Part shown: piece by piece, positions 8,072-16,019 of the stretch
Numbering within the stretch: the first letter of the stretch is position 1
How the letters are laid out: every line of letters starts with the position of its first letter
Source of the DNA: Betaproteobacteria bacterium
Lineage (GTDB): Bacteria > Pseudomonadota > Gammaproteobacteria > Burkholderiales > JAHFQX01
DNA: 42,111 bases
Reading direction: 5' to 3'
NCBI GenBank assembly: GCA_023259135.1
Contig: JAHFQX010000024.1
Span: 1 to 42,111, forward strand
Made by a program: the position numbers and the translations under genes
The notes under the pieces: model-generated
Seen by the model: only the letters and a program-made list of their open reading frames with translations
The model's database searches: none
What the model was told of the DNA's origin: nothing

Positions 8072-9056
8072 GAACCGCGTGAGTCCCGCGTCCTTGACGG
8101 CCCTTATGCAAAAGCTCGGCGCCGCCTTGCCGGCCGGCCGGCCGACCCGTTTCTGGTGGCCCTTCTGGTGGCCCTTTAGCGGCCATAGCGGCCATTTGCT
8201 GCCCCGCTCCCCCCGGCAGGCGCTGTGGATCGCCTTGAGCTGCTCCCTGGCGCTGCACGGGGCGGCGGTGGCATTGCGCTTCCGGCTGCCGGCGCCGGAT
8301 TTCTCCAAGGCCGCGTCCTCCCTGGACGTGGTGCTGGTCAACAGCAAAAGCCGCTCCCGTCCCCACAAGGCCGATGCCTTGGCGCAAGCCAATCTGGACG
8401 GCGGCGGCAACACCGACGCCCCGCAACGCGCCCGGACCCCCCTGCCACCGGCGCCCCGTTCCACCCAGGACCCCCAGTTCCGGCAAGCCGAAAAACAAGT
8501 AGCTCAATTGGAACAGCGCGCCCAAAAGCTCCTGACTCAATTGCAACCCTCTGCGTCGATGCAATCCTCCCCGGTACAGTCGGCGCCCCAGACCCGTCAA
8601 CAGGACACCCCGCGGGGAGCCGAACTGGCTCAGCGCAGCCTCGATCTGGCTCGCCTGGAAGGCCGCATCGCCCAGCAATGGAACGAATATCAGCAGCGGC
8701 CCCGGCGCAAATTCATCGGCGCTCGCACCGAGGAATTCCGCTTCGCTCAATACGTCGAGGACTGGCGCCAGAAGATCGAGCGGATCGGCAATCTCAACTA
8801 TCCGGATGCGGCGCGCCAGCAAAAAATTTACGGCAGCCTGCGGGTCACCGTCTCCATCCGGGCCGACGGCAGCATGGAAAGCGCGGAGATCAACTGGCCT
8901 TCCGGCCACAAGATCCTGGACGCCGCGGTACTGCGAATTCTGCAATTGGCCGCCCCCTTCGCACCGTTCCCGCCGGAACTGCGGCGCGACACCGATATCC
9001 TGAGCATCACTCGCACCTGGACTTTTACCCGCTCCGATCAGCTCACCGGAGAATGA
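8070..9056 (+). CDS. TonB-family energy transducer
   Basis: This protein of up to 328 residues has a short cytoplasmic head, one membrane helix (ALWIALSCSLALHGAAVAL, about 50-68) and a long polar, Gln/Pro-rich periplasmic region with predicted helix around 130-160. A C-terminal TonB domain covers about 230-325. Its hallmarks are NLNYPDAARQQKIYGSLRVTVSI followed by ADGSMESAEI, the YP and G-x-h-x-h pattern shared by TonB C-termini. Such proteins couple the proton gradient to outer-membrane receptors. No exbB, exbD or receptor gene is nearby, so it is an orphan. The head contains duplicated FWWP and SGH units. ATG 8070 is the longest sensible start; ATG 8106 is favoured if the promoter at 8043-8071 is real. 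It lies 13 bp before aroE and is probably cotranscribed with it. Confidence 0.85.
   Translation: MNRVSPASLTALMQKLGAALPAGRPTRFWWPFWWPFSGHSGHLLPRSPRQALWIALSCSLALHGAAVALRFRLPAPDFSKAASSLDVVLVNSKSRSRPHKADALAQANLDGGGNTDAPQRARTPLPPAPRSTQDPQFRQAEKQVAQLEQRAQKLLTQLQPSASMQSSPVQSAPQTRQQDTPRGAELAQRSLDLARLEGRIAQQWNEYQQRPRRKFIGARTEEFRFAQYVEDWRQKIERIGNLNYPDAARQQKIYGSLRVTVSIRADGSMESAEINWPSGHKILDAAVLRILQLAAPFAPFPPELRRDTDILSITRTWTFTRSDQLTGE
8151..8195 (+). repeat. Two short tandem duplications inside tonB
   Basis: A 12-bp unit (TTCTGGTGGCCC) is repeated perfectly at 8151-8162 and 8163-8174. A 9-bp unit (AGCGGCCAT) follows, repeated at 8178-8186 and 8187-8195. Both preserve the frame and encode duplicated FWWP-like and SGH units in the cytoplasmic head of the TonB protein. 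Confidence 0.9.
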
Positions 9057-9069
9057 TCCGCTCCCTATC

Positions 9070-9885
9070 ATGACCGATCGCTACGCGGTCATCGGCAACC
9101 CGGTGGCCCAATCCCAATCCCCGCAAATTCACGCCGCCTTCGCCCGGGCCACCGGCCAGGATATGAGCTACACCGCGCTGCTGGCCCCACTGGATGGTTT
9201 CGCCGAAACACTGCGGCAATTCAAGGCCGGCGGCGGCAAGGGCGCCAACGTGACGGTACCCTTCAAGCAGCAGGCCTACCGCTTGAGCACCCGGACCACC
9301 GAACGGGCGCGGCTGGCCGAGGCCGTCAATACGCTGAAATTCGACGGTCCGGAAATCCTCGGCGACAACACCGACGGCGCGGGATTGATTCGCGACCTCA
9401 CCCGCAACCTGGGCTGCGCCGTGGCCTGCCGGCAGGTATTGCTGATGGGAGCCGGGGGGGCCGCCCAAGGAGTGCTGGGCCCGCTGCTGGCGGAAGCTCC
9501 CGGGGCGCTGGTCATCGCCAACCGGACCGCGGACAAGGCCCGCGCCCTGGCCGCCCGCTTCGCTCCCCTGGGCCCGGTATCGGCCTGCGCCTATGCCGAG
9601 CTGGCCGGCAGCCAATTTGACCTCGTCATCAACGCCACCTCGGCGGGCTTGGCCGGAGAGGTCCCCCCCCTGCCGCCGGGACTGTTCGCTGCCGGAGCGC
9701 TGGCCTACGACATGATCTATGGCGATCGGGAAACCGCTTTCCTGGGCTATGCCCGCCAAGCCGGAGCGAGCCGTTTTGCCGACGGCCTGGGAATGCTGGT
9801 GGAGCAAGCCGCCGAAGCCTTTTGGCTATGGCGGGGCATCACCCCCGATACCGCCCCCCTGCTGGCAGCGCTGCACCGATGCTGA
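9070..9885 (+). CDS. aroE: Shikimate 5-dehydrogenase
   Basis: AroE reduces 3-dehydroshikimate to shikimate with NADPH in the common aromatic pathway, in the cytosol. The 271 residues match the usual length. The N-terminal substrate domain has YAVIGNPVAQSQSPQIH and NVTVPFK with catalytic Lys66, and the second catalytic residue is Asp102 in DNTDGAG. The Rossmann glycine loop is LLMGAGGAAQGV (about 126-137), followed by ANRTADKA, whose Asn-Arg-Thr prefers NADPH. The C-terminus has DGLGMLVEQAAEAFWLWRG. It starts at ATG 9070, 13 bp after tonB, and its end overlaps the start of mtgA by seven bases, so the two are probably translationally coupled. Confidence 0.96.
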   Translation: MTDRYAVIGNPVAQSQSPQIHAAFARATGQDMSYTALLAPLDGFAETLRQFKAGGGKGANVTVPFKQQAYRLSTRTTERARLAEAVNTLKFDGPEILGDNTDGAGLIRDLTRNLGCAVACRQVLLMGAGGAAQGVLGPLLAEAPGALVIANRTADKARALAARFAPLGPVSACAYAELAGSQFDLVINATSAGLAGEVPPLPPGLFAAGALAYDMIYGDRETAFLGYARQAGASRFADGLGMLVEQAAEAFWLWRGITPDTAPLLAALHRC

Positions 9886-10598
9886 AATGGCTGTGGCGCT
9901 GGACTTGGCGGGTGATAGCCGGCGCCGGTGCGCTGCTGGTCGCCTATGAGTTATGGATCCTGGGTCACATCGGGTATTGGGTGAATCACAACCCGCCCAG
10001 CAGCGCCTTCATGGAGCAGCGGCTGGAGGCGCTGCAAGAACGCAGACCCGAGGCCCAACTACGGCACCAATGGACACCCTACCCGCGCATTTCGATGCAC
10101 CTGAAGCGCGCCATCATCGCCGCTGAAGACGCCAAATTCCTGGATCACGAAGGCTTCGACTGGGAAGGCATCCAGAAGGCCTACGAGAAAAACCTGAAAA
10201 AAGGCCGCATCGTCGCCGGCGGCTCCACCATCAGCCAGCAGCTCGCCAAAAATCTGTTTCTTTCCGGCCGGCGCACTCCATGGCGCAAGGGCCAGGAGGC
10301 CGTTATCACCCTGATGCTGGAGCAGACGATGAGCAAGCGCCGGATCCTGGAAATCTATCTCAACGTCATCGAATGGGGCAACGGGGTATTCGGCGCGGAA
10401 GCCGCGGCCCGCCATTATTTCGGGGTAACGGCCGCCACCTTGAGCGCCGAACAGGCCGCCCGCCTGGCGGCCATGGTCCCCAACCCCCGCTACTTCGACC
10501 GCAGGCCCGACTCCCCTTATCTCGCCCGGCGCACCGCCTCCATCCTGGCGCGGATGAATTCCGCGGTCGTCCCCGATTCTTCCGTCGCCTCCCGCTGA
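9879..10598 (+). CDS. mtgA: Monofunctional biosynthetic peptidoglycan transglycosylase
   Basis: MtgA polymerises lipid II into glycan strands at the outer face of the inner membrane and lacks a transpeptidase domain. The 239 residues comprise an N-terminal membrane anchor (WTWRVIAGAGALLVAYELWI, about 8-27) and one GT51 domain. Visible GT51 motifs are AIIAAEDAKFLDHEGFDW with the catalytic Glu83, GGSTISQQLAKNLFLS, the RKGQEAVITLMLEQTMSKRR block, and EIYLNVIEWGNGVFGAEAAA. The ATG at 9879 lies inside the end of aroE in another frame. The aroE-mtgA pairing is common in methylotroph-like proteobacteria. A GC-rich hairpin follows the stop. Confidence 0.95.
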   Translation: MLKWLWRWTWRVIAGAGALLVAYELWILGHIGYWVNHNPPSSAFMEQRLEALQERRPEAQLRHQWTPYPRISMHLKRAIIAAEDAKFLDHEGFDWEGIQKAYEKNLKKGRIVAGGSTISQQLAKNLFLSGRRTPWRKGQEAVITLMLEQTMSKRRILEIYLNVIEWGNGVFGAEAAARHYFGVTAATLSAEQAARLAAMVPNPRYFDRRPDSPYLARRTASILARMNSAVVPDSSVASR

Positions 10599-10600
10599 CC

Positions 10601-10627
10601 CCCGCCGGCCGGTTTCCGGCAGGGTTT
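10601..10627 (+). terminator. Possible weak terminator after mtgA
   Basis: CCCGCCGG pairs with CCGGCAGGG (one bulged A) and is followed by only three T residues. It begins three bases after the mtgA stop. Confidence 0.35.
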
Positions 10628-10662
10628 CACAAAACGGTTACCCGGGGTTGGGCGATATCCCC

Positions 10663-10668
10663 TAAAAT
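10663..10668 (+). promoter_or_regulatory. Possible -10 box for mgtE
   Basis: TAAAAT lies 37 bases before the mgtE start codon. The -35 region is poor (TTACCC, with long spacing), so this is only a candidate. Confidence 0.3.
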
Positions 10669-10704
10669 GGCGCCTTTCCAAGGCATCCCCCACCCCGCCT
10701 GGCC

Positions 10705-12135
10705 ATGGCCCAGACCGAAAACAGCACCCTGCAAGAGAGCCTGAAGCAAGTCAGCGAGCTCTTGCACCGGCATCAGTTGGTGGAGACCCTCATCCACCGG
10801 CAGGACATGCCGCGCCACGATCTGGTGGAATCCCTGGTCCACAAGCAGCACCTGGCGGAGCTGCAAAATAAGCTGGATCAGCTCCATCCGGCCGACGTCG
10901 CCTACATTCTGGAGACCCTGCCGCCGGACCAACGGCTGATGGTCTGGGATTTGGTCAAGGCGGAGCGGGACGGCGAAATCCTGCTGGAAGTGTCCGATGC
11001 GGTGCGGGAAGCCCTCATCGCCCACATGGACAGCCACGAGCTGGTGGCGGCAGCGGAGCAACTGGACACCGACGAAATCGCCGACCTGGCTCCGGACTTG
11101 CCCCGGGAGGTGATGGCCGACGTGTTCCGCTCCTTGAGCGCCGAGGAACGGGAACAACTGCGGGCCGCCATCTCCTATCCCGAGGACGCCGTCGGGGCGC
11201 TGATGGATTTCGAGATGGTGACGGTGCGGGAAGACGTCACCCTTGAAGTGGTGCTGCGCTATCTGCGCCGCTTCGACGAGCTGCCCGACCACACCGATGC
11301 CCTGTTCGTGGTGGATCGGGAGGGCCGGGTCCATGGTCTGCTGCCTCTCAATCGCGTGCTGGTCAGCGACCCGAAAACCCCGGTAGCGCAAGTGATGAAT
11401 CCGCAGCCTACCGTCTTCCACCCCGAAGACAAGGCCGACGCCGCGGCCACCGCCTTCGACCGCTACGACCTGGTTTCCGCCCCGGTGGTGGACGCCACCC
11501 AAAAACTGGTGGGGCGCCTCACCGTCGCCGCGGTGGTGGACTACATCCGCGAGGCAACCGACGCCGAAATGCTCAACCTCGCCGGCCTGCGGGAAGAGGA
11601 AGATATTTTCTCCTCGGTCTGGAAAAGCGCCCGCAACCGCTGGCTGTGGCTGGCGGTCAATCTGGTGACCGCCTTCGTCGCCTCCAGGGTGATCGGCCTG
11701 TTCGAGGGCACCATCGAGAAAATCGTAGCGCTGGCCACCCTGATGCCCATCATCGCCGGTATCGGCGGCAACTCGGGCAATCAGACCACCACCCTCATCA
11801 TCCGTAGCCTGGCCCTGGGCCAGATCACCGCCGCCAATGCCGGCAAGCTGGTCACCAAGGAACTGGGCATCAGCCTGCTCAACGGCGTGGTCTGGGGAAC
11901 GGTAGTCGGATTGTTCGCCTTCCTGCTCTACCGCAACGTCAACCTCGGCCTGGTCATGACCGGAGCCATGGTGCTGAACCTGCTGGTCGCCGCCCTGGCG
12001 GGAATCTTCATCCCTCTGGTGATGTACAAGCTCGGGCGAGACCCCGCCCTGGGCTCCAGCGTGCTGCTCACCGCCACCACCGACAGCATGGGATTCTTCA
12101 TCTTCCTCGGGCTGGCGACGGTGTTCCTGCTCTAA
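10705..12135 (+). CDS. mgtE: Magnesium transporter MgtE
   Basis: MgtE is a homodimeric inner-membrane Mg2+ channel gated by cytosolic Mg2+. The 476 residues show the full family layout. A helical N domain (about 35-140) has repeated units such as LHPADVAYILETLPPDQR and ADLAPDLPREVMADVFRSL. A pair of CBS domains (about 150-275) starts at AVGALMDFEMVTV, with VAQVMNPQPTVF at their junction. A linking helix is followed by five membrane helices (about 300-476) carrying the signature MPIIAGIGGNSGNQTTTL in the second helix. Start ATG 10705 is supported by the alignment of the N domain. It has no obvious partner gene and is followed by two hairpins. No Mg-sensing riboswitch is recognisable in the 106-bp leader gap. 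Confidence 0.96.
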   Translation: MAQTENSTLQESLKQVSELLHRHQLVETLIHRQDMPRHDLVESLVHKQHLAELQNKLDQLHPADVAYILETLPPDQRLMVWDLVKAERDGEILLEVSDAVREALIAHMDSHELVAAAEQLDTDEIADLAPDLPREVMADVFRSLSAEEREQLRAAISYPEDAVGALMDFEMVTVREDVTLEVVLRYLRRFDELPDHTDALFVVDREGRVHGLLPLNRVLVSDPKTPVAQVMNPQPTVFHPEDKADAAATAFDRYDLVSAPVVDATQKLVGRLTVAAVVDYIREATDAEMLNLAGLREEEDIFSSVWKSARNRWLWLAVNLVTAFVASRVIGLFEGTIEKIVALATLMPIIAGIGGNSGNQTTTLIIRSLALGQITAANAGKLVTKELGISLLNGVVWGTVVGLFAFLLYRNVNLGLVMTGAMVLNLLVAALAGIFIPLVMYKLGRDPALGSSVLLTATTDSMGFFIFLGLATVFLL

Positions 12136-12164
12136 GCGCGCAACAAACGGGGCACATCATGCCC

Positions 12165-12190
12165 TCTCCCGCCCCCATTGAAGCGGGAGA
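12165..12190. terminator. Perfect 8-bp stem hairpin after mgtE
   Basis: TCTCCCGC (12165-12172) pairs with GCGGGAGA (12183-12190) across a 10-base loop. There is no T-run, so it may act with the second hairpin or serve RNA stability. Confidence 0.4.
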
Positions 12191-12202
12191 CAGAGTCATG
12201 AC

Positions 12203-12227
12203 CCCCTCTTTACGAGCAGGGGCTTTT
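12203..12227 (+). terminator. Candidate intrinsic terminator for mgtE
   Basis: CCCCT (12203-12207) pairs with AGGGG (12218-12222), followed by CTTTT. It lies in the convergent gap between mgtE and the minus-strand gene at 12241, and read backward it could also end that transcript. Confidence 0.45.
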
Positions 12228-12240
12228 CCCACCCCGCGAC

Positions 12241-12489
12241 TTATTGCACATTCAGGATCTTCATCGCCTTCGCTAGGGTGTCGACGGATTCCTGGTGCTT
12301 GCTGGCTTTGTGCATCGCCTCACCGTCGGCCCGCAACTTCTTCACTTCGCTCATCTGGGCGGCGGTGAGCTGAGGATTTTTAGCCAAAGCCGCGTCGATC
12401 TTTTTCATGTCCGCCGGGCAGTGGAAGGCAAGGGCGGCACCGCTCACGGCAAAGAAAGCGACGCCCAGCAGCAGTTTGTGCATCTTCAT
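12241..12489 (-). CDS. Small exported protein, function unknown
   Basis: An 82-residue protein with a clear Sec signal peptide (KMHKLLLGVAFFAVSGAALA, cut probably after ALA at about residue 20). The mature part is about 60 residues, begins FHCPADMKKIDAAL and is predicted all-helical, with two amphipathic helices: QMSEVKKLRADGEAMHKASK and the end ESVDTLAKAMKIL. It has a single Cys near the mature N-terminus. I have an impression of similar short periplasmic proteins in other proteobacteria but know of no function. Start ATG 12489 has a strong AAGGAG eight bases upstream; the ATG six bases later is less well placed. It is convergent with mgtE. Confidence 0.75.
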   Translation of the reverse strand: MKMHKLLLGVAFFAVSGAALAFHCPADMKKIDAALAKNPQLTAAQMSEVKKLRADGEAMHKASKHQESVDTLAKAMKILNVQ

Positions 12490-12602
12490 ACCAGTATCTC
12501 CTTTTGTGGGCCAATAAGAGGTATTGCACTCCCATGGACAAGTATAAGGCCAGACTCGTTCCACCCAAGACTGGCCCTTTTTGCTTTTTTCTGGGCCCGT
12601 GA

Positions 12603-12725
12603 CGGGCACGGAATTCGGCCAACACTTCCTCGAATAAAGAAACGGGCCGGTTCCACAGCCAGTTGCTCGCTGATGTCTTTGCCGATCTTGACTTCGGCTT
12701 TGACGGCAGCCGATCGCTGCGCCAA
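12603..12725 (-). pseudogene. Possible IS66-type transposase scar
   Basis: On the minus strand, a short reading frame contains IGKDISEQLAVEPARFFI, which resembles the segment of IS66 TnpC proteins usually read as IGEDVSEQLDxxPAxFxV. The sequence before and after does not continue the resemblance in any frame, and no inverted repeats were found. If real it is a very short vestige. The rest of the 12490-12774 gap between the small exported protein and mtnA holds nothing else I can support. Confidence 0.3.
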
Positions 12726-12774
12726 GTTTCCTGGAATAGATCACGCTCTCGCAATGGCGGGGGCGAGGACGCCA

Positions 12775-13839
12775 TCAGCGTCCGGCAAAAAGCTCCGCTA
12801 CCCTGGCGCGGTCAGGCTGAGGAACCACCCCTCTCTCCGTGATCAATGCGGTAACCAATTCGGCGGGGGTAACGTCAAACGCCGGGTTGCGCACCGAAAC
12901 CCCGGATGCCGCCCATTGGTATTCACGGAATCCCGTCACCTCCTCCGCCGCGCGCTCCTCGATCGGAATCCCCGTCCCATCCGGAATGCCAAGATCAATC
13001 GTCGACAACGGACAGGCCACGTAAAACGGAATCCCGTGACGTCTTGCCAGAACCGCTACCATGTAAGTGCCGATCTTGTTGGCTACATCCCCATTGGCGG
13101 CAACGCGGTCGGCACCCACCACCACCGCATCAATCTCGCCGCGGCTCATCATGAATCCCGCCATGTTGTCGGTGATCAGCGTAACGGGAATGTTCTCCTG
13201 CACCATTTCCCAGGCGGTAAGTCGGGCACCTTGCAGAAATGGGCGGGTCTCGTCCGCAATCACCGAAATCCGCTTGCCGGCTTCGACGGCGGAGCGAATC
13301 ACGCCCAGCGCCGTGCCGTGCCCCGCGGTTGCCAGCGCCCCGGCATTGCAATGGGTAAGCACCCGAGCCCCATCTGGCAGCAAGGCCGCGCCAAAACTCC
13401 CCATCGCCCGGTTAATGCGGATGTCCTCCGCCAGCACCTCGTGCGCTTCGGCAAGCAGCGTATCGGCAATCTCATCGACAGCGCGATCCCCGACGCCTCC
13501 CCATTTGGCGCGCATCCGCTTCAGCGCCCAGAAGAGGTTCACCGCCGTGGGACGGCTGGCCGCCAGCACGTCGAAAGCGCCGCTCATCGCGGCAGAAAAC
13601 TCCCCGCTGGCCGCCGCTCTCCACCGCAATGCCTCCAGCGCCACGCCGTAGGCGGCAGCACAGCCAATGGCCGGGGCTCCGCGAACCACCATCGAACGGA
13701 TGCCTTCGGCAACCTCTGCCGCAGAGCCATATCCTAGATATTCGAACCGGATCGGCAGTATCCGCTGGTCGATCATTTCCAGGCGGCCGTTGCGCCATCG
13801 CAGGGTTTCCACCACCTGATTTCCATTACTCGCCACCAT
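12775..13839 (-). CDS. mtnA: Methylthioribose-1-phosphate isomerase
   Basis: MtnA converts the aldose 5-methylthioribose-1-phosphate (and in some organisms 5-deoxyribose-1-phosphate) to the ketose 1-phosphate. The 354 residues belong to the eIF2B-related isomerase fold. Signatures are RGAPAIGCAAAYGV near the N-terminus, THCNAGALATAGHGTALGV with catalytic Cys164, ETRPFLQGARLTAWE, VVGADRVAANGDVANKIGTY with catalytic Asp244, and PFYVACPLSTID. Start ATG 13839 follows GAGGGCGG. It is the second gene of a unit, 72 bp after the aldolase/dehydrogenase fusion on the same strand. None of the other enzymes of the classical methionine salvage pathway (mtnB, mtnC, mtnD, mtnK, mtnP) is in the window, which favours the aldolase route. 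The name is safe; the true substrate is open. Confidence 0.95.
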   Translation of the reverse strand: MVASNGNQVVETLRWRNGRLEMIDQRILPIRFEYLGYGSAAEVAEGIRSMVVRGAPAIGCAAAYGVALEALRWRAAASGEFSAAMSGAFDVLAASRPTAVNLFWALKRMRAKWGGVGDRAVDEIADTLLAEAHEVLAEDIRINRAMGSFGAALLPDGARVLTHCNAGALATAGHGTALGVIRSAVEAGKRISVIADETRPFLQGARLTAWEMVQENIPVTLITDNMAGFMMSRGEIDAVVVGADRVAANGDVANKIGTYMVAVLARRHGIPFYVACPLSTIDLGIPDGTGIPIEERAAEEVTGFREYQWAASGVSVRNPAFDVTPAELVTALITERGVVPQPDRARVAELFAGR

Positions 13840-13911
13840 GGTTAACCGCCCTCGAACTGGGAAAGCGCAAGCACTTCCTGGCCATGCTTCTCAAGCCTTG
13901 AGCGCAGGCCA

Positions 13912-15882
13912 TCAAATTACCCGATCATTACCCCCGTCCACCGGAATCTGGGCCCCCGTCGTCTTGGCGAACAGAGGGCCGCACAGCTCCGCTGCCAGTT
14001 CCGCCACGTCGCGACTGGTCACCTCGGTCTTGAGAACATTGTTCCTCTTGTATTCATCCACGGTAAGACCGTAATGCTTGGCGCGGGAGGCGAGCACCTC
14101 TTCCGTCCATAGGCCGGTGTCGAAAACGGCGTTCGGATGCAGACTGTTGATCCGAATGTTGTCGCTTCCCCATTCCAGGGCCGCCACCCGGGCCAACTGA
14201 TTAAGCGCCGCCTTGGATGCCGAGTAAGCCGCCGCGCCAGGCCCCGGCGCAAGGACGTTCTTGGAGCCGATTACCACCACCCTCCCGCCGCGCGGCGCAA
14301 GCTTGAGCAGCGGGTGGAATTCCCGCATCAGGGATTGATTAACATCCAGATTGATTGTCATCACACGCCGCCATTCGTCCGACGCAAGACTCTCGATCCG
14401 GCAACCGCCCGGGAAGATACCGGCGTTTAGCACCAGCATGTCGAGCCCGCCAAAACGGTCTGCTGTTCGCTCCAGAACTTGCGTCATGGCCTCGGGACTC
14501 GTGAGATCACAAGTGACAGCCAGGTAATCCGGGCGACGGTAAAGGGTCTCGATGGCTGGGTTTAGGTCGACACCGACCACCGCGGCCCCTCTCGCCAGCA
14601 AAGACTCGACACAGGCCTTGCCGATACCCGAGGCCGCGCCTGTAACCAGCGCCACCTCCCCCGCGAACGCGGCCGGCTTGCCGCCCTTCTTCAGCTTGGC
14701 CTGCTCCAGATCCCAATACTCGACATCGAAGATGTCCTGTGCCGGTAGCGCCCGGTAACCGCCAAGCGCCGTTGCCCGGCGGATAATATCCATCGTGTGC
14801 TCATAAATCTCGGCCACGATGGCTGCATCCTTCGCCGTACGGCCGACCGCGCACATGCCCAGTTCCGGATCCAGCACCACGCGAGGCGCGGGATCGAGCA
14901 TCGTCTTGCGCTCCTGCGCCTTCGGCTCGTGCTCGGCAAAATAGGCCCGGTACTCTTCCGCGTAGGCCTTCACGTCACGGCCAACCATGGGCAGACGCTT
15001 GGTGCGGATCACATGGTCCGGCGTAGCCGGACCCTGGCGAGCCACCACAGCCAGGTCGGAACGCCTCGCGAAACTCAGGCAGTTATGATCCGCGTGCCGC
15101 GAAAGGATTACCGGAGCGCCGGCCACACCCGAGATCTCCTGCCGCAAACGGGCCATATCCATGACCGCCGGCGCGGCAACCGGGGTGGGCGGCTCCCGCG
15201 CATCCCAGGCATCGTGTCTGCGAAGGTAGTCCTCGGCCAAGCCGACGAGATGGATCATTCGTTCGTAAGATTCCTTGGCGGCCTCTCCGAAAGAAAAGAT
15301 GCCATGATTGAGCAGCACCATGCCGATGGTGCCCGGCCCAGACTCGGCGGCGAACCGCTCGGCGCACAGGCGGGCCAGATCAAACCCCGGCATGACATAG
15401 GGAATCACGACGACCTGCTCGCCATAGATCTCGCGAATGCGCGCCTCGCCGTCCACGCCGTTGGTCACCGTCACGACCGCGTCGGCATGGGTATGGTCGA
15501 CAAATTTGTAGGGCAGGATGGCGTGGAGAATGGCCTCCACCGACGGCACGGGCGCCGAAGCGCGCGTTAGCTGAGTAACCAGTTCGTTGACCATCTGGGG
15601 ATCGGAAAGCGCCGGCAGCTTTGCCAAGCGGCGCAGGTGCTCCGCCCGCAAGGGCGAGAAACCGGTTGCCTCGATTTTCTCCAAATCCCAGCCACTGCCC
15701 TTGACATAAAGAATCTCCTCGTCTTCGCCGAAGGCATTTTTCTCGACCACCTTGACCGAGGTATTGCCGCCTCCGTGCAGCACAAGCGACTTGTCCCTTC
15801 CGAGAAGGCGGGACGTATAGACACGCAAAGCGACATCGCCTACATGTCGGTGTGACTCTTCTTCATTCCATAGGTTGTTCAT
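13912..15882 (-). CDS. Bifunctional class II aldolase / short-chain dehydrogenase
   Basis: A 656-residue fusion. The N-terminal part (about 1-400) is a class II aldolase/adducin domain: LHGGGNTSVK, KGSGWDL, VDHTHADAVV with the metal-binding HTH, and a further ligand in LLNHGIFSFG. The C-terminal part (from about 415) is an SDR with ALVTGAASGIGKACVE, the NAG motif LVLNAGIF, and the catalytic Ser of VIGSKN and YSASK. Fusions of this kind are often named rhamnulose-1-phosphate aldolase/lactaldehyde dehydrogenase after B. subtilis YuxG relatives. No rhamnose gene is here; instead the neighbour is mtnA. That suggests cleavage of 5-methylthio- or 5-deoxy-ribulose-1-phosphate to DHAP and an aldehyde, with the SDR half acting on the aldehyde. 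ATG 15882 (MNNLWNEEE) resembles family starts; ATG 15906 is an alternative eight codons earlier. Confidence 0.88.
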   Translation of the reverse strand: MNNLWNEEESHRHVGDVALRVYTSRLLGRDKSLVLHGGGNTSVKVVEKNAFGEDEEILYVKGSGWDLEKIEATGFSPLRAEHLRRLAKLPALSDPQMVNELVTQLTRASAPVPSVEAILHAILPYKFVDHTHADAVVTVTNGVDGEARIREIYGEQVVVIPYVMPGFDLARLCAERFAAESGPGTIGMVLLNHGIFSFGEAAKESYERMIHLVGLAEDYLRRHDAWDAREPPTPVAAPAVMDMARLRQEISGVAGAPVILSRHADHNCLSFARRSDLAVVARQGPATPDHVIRTKRLPMVGRDVKAYAEEYRAYFAEHEPKAQERKTMLDPAPRVVLDPELGMCAVGRTAKDAAIVAEIYEHTMDIIRRATALGGYRALPAQDIFDVEYWDLEQAKLKKGGKPAAFAGEVALVTGAASGIGKACVESLLARGAAVVGVDLNPAIETLYRRPDYLAVTCDLTSPEAMTQVLERTADRFGGLDMLVLNAGIFPGGCRIESLASDEWRRVMTINLDVNQSLMREFHPLLKLAPRGGRVVVIGSKNVLAPGPGAAAYSASKAALNQLARVAALEWGSDNIRINSLHPNAVFDTGLWTEEVLASRAKHYGLTVDEYKRNNVLKTEVTSRDVAELAAELCGPLFAKTTGAQIPVDGGNDRVI

Positions 15883-16019
15883 GTCGGTTCTCACTAATAA
15901 CGCCATGTCAACGCATCATGGAATTGCCGGATATGACCGAGCGGGCGACGGCCGCCAAAACCGAGCCCGGCGGGATCGAGGAACTGGACGCCGAATTCTG
16001 AAGCCAGCTGGCCCGGCGC

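Noticed and set aside
7922-8464. A minus-strand frame opposite the start of tonB, with a stretch ending LPPKFRLPRVT
   Set aside because: I considered a second transposase remnant in 7925-8053, but no family motif could be named and most of the frame is antisense to tonB.
15919-16002. A 27-codon plus-strand frame starting MELPDMTERATAAK
   Set aside because: It has no ribosome site, no recognisable relative and no supporting context; too short to support.
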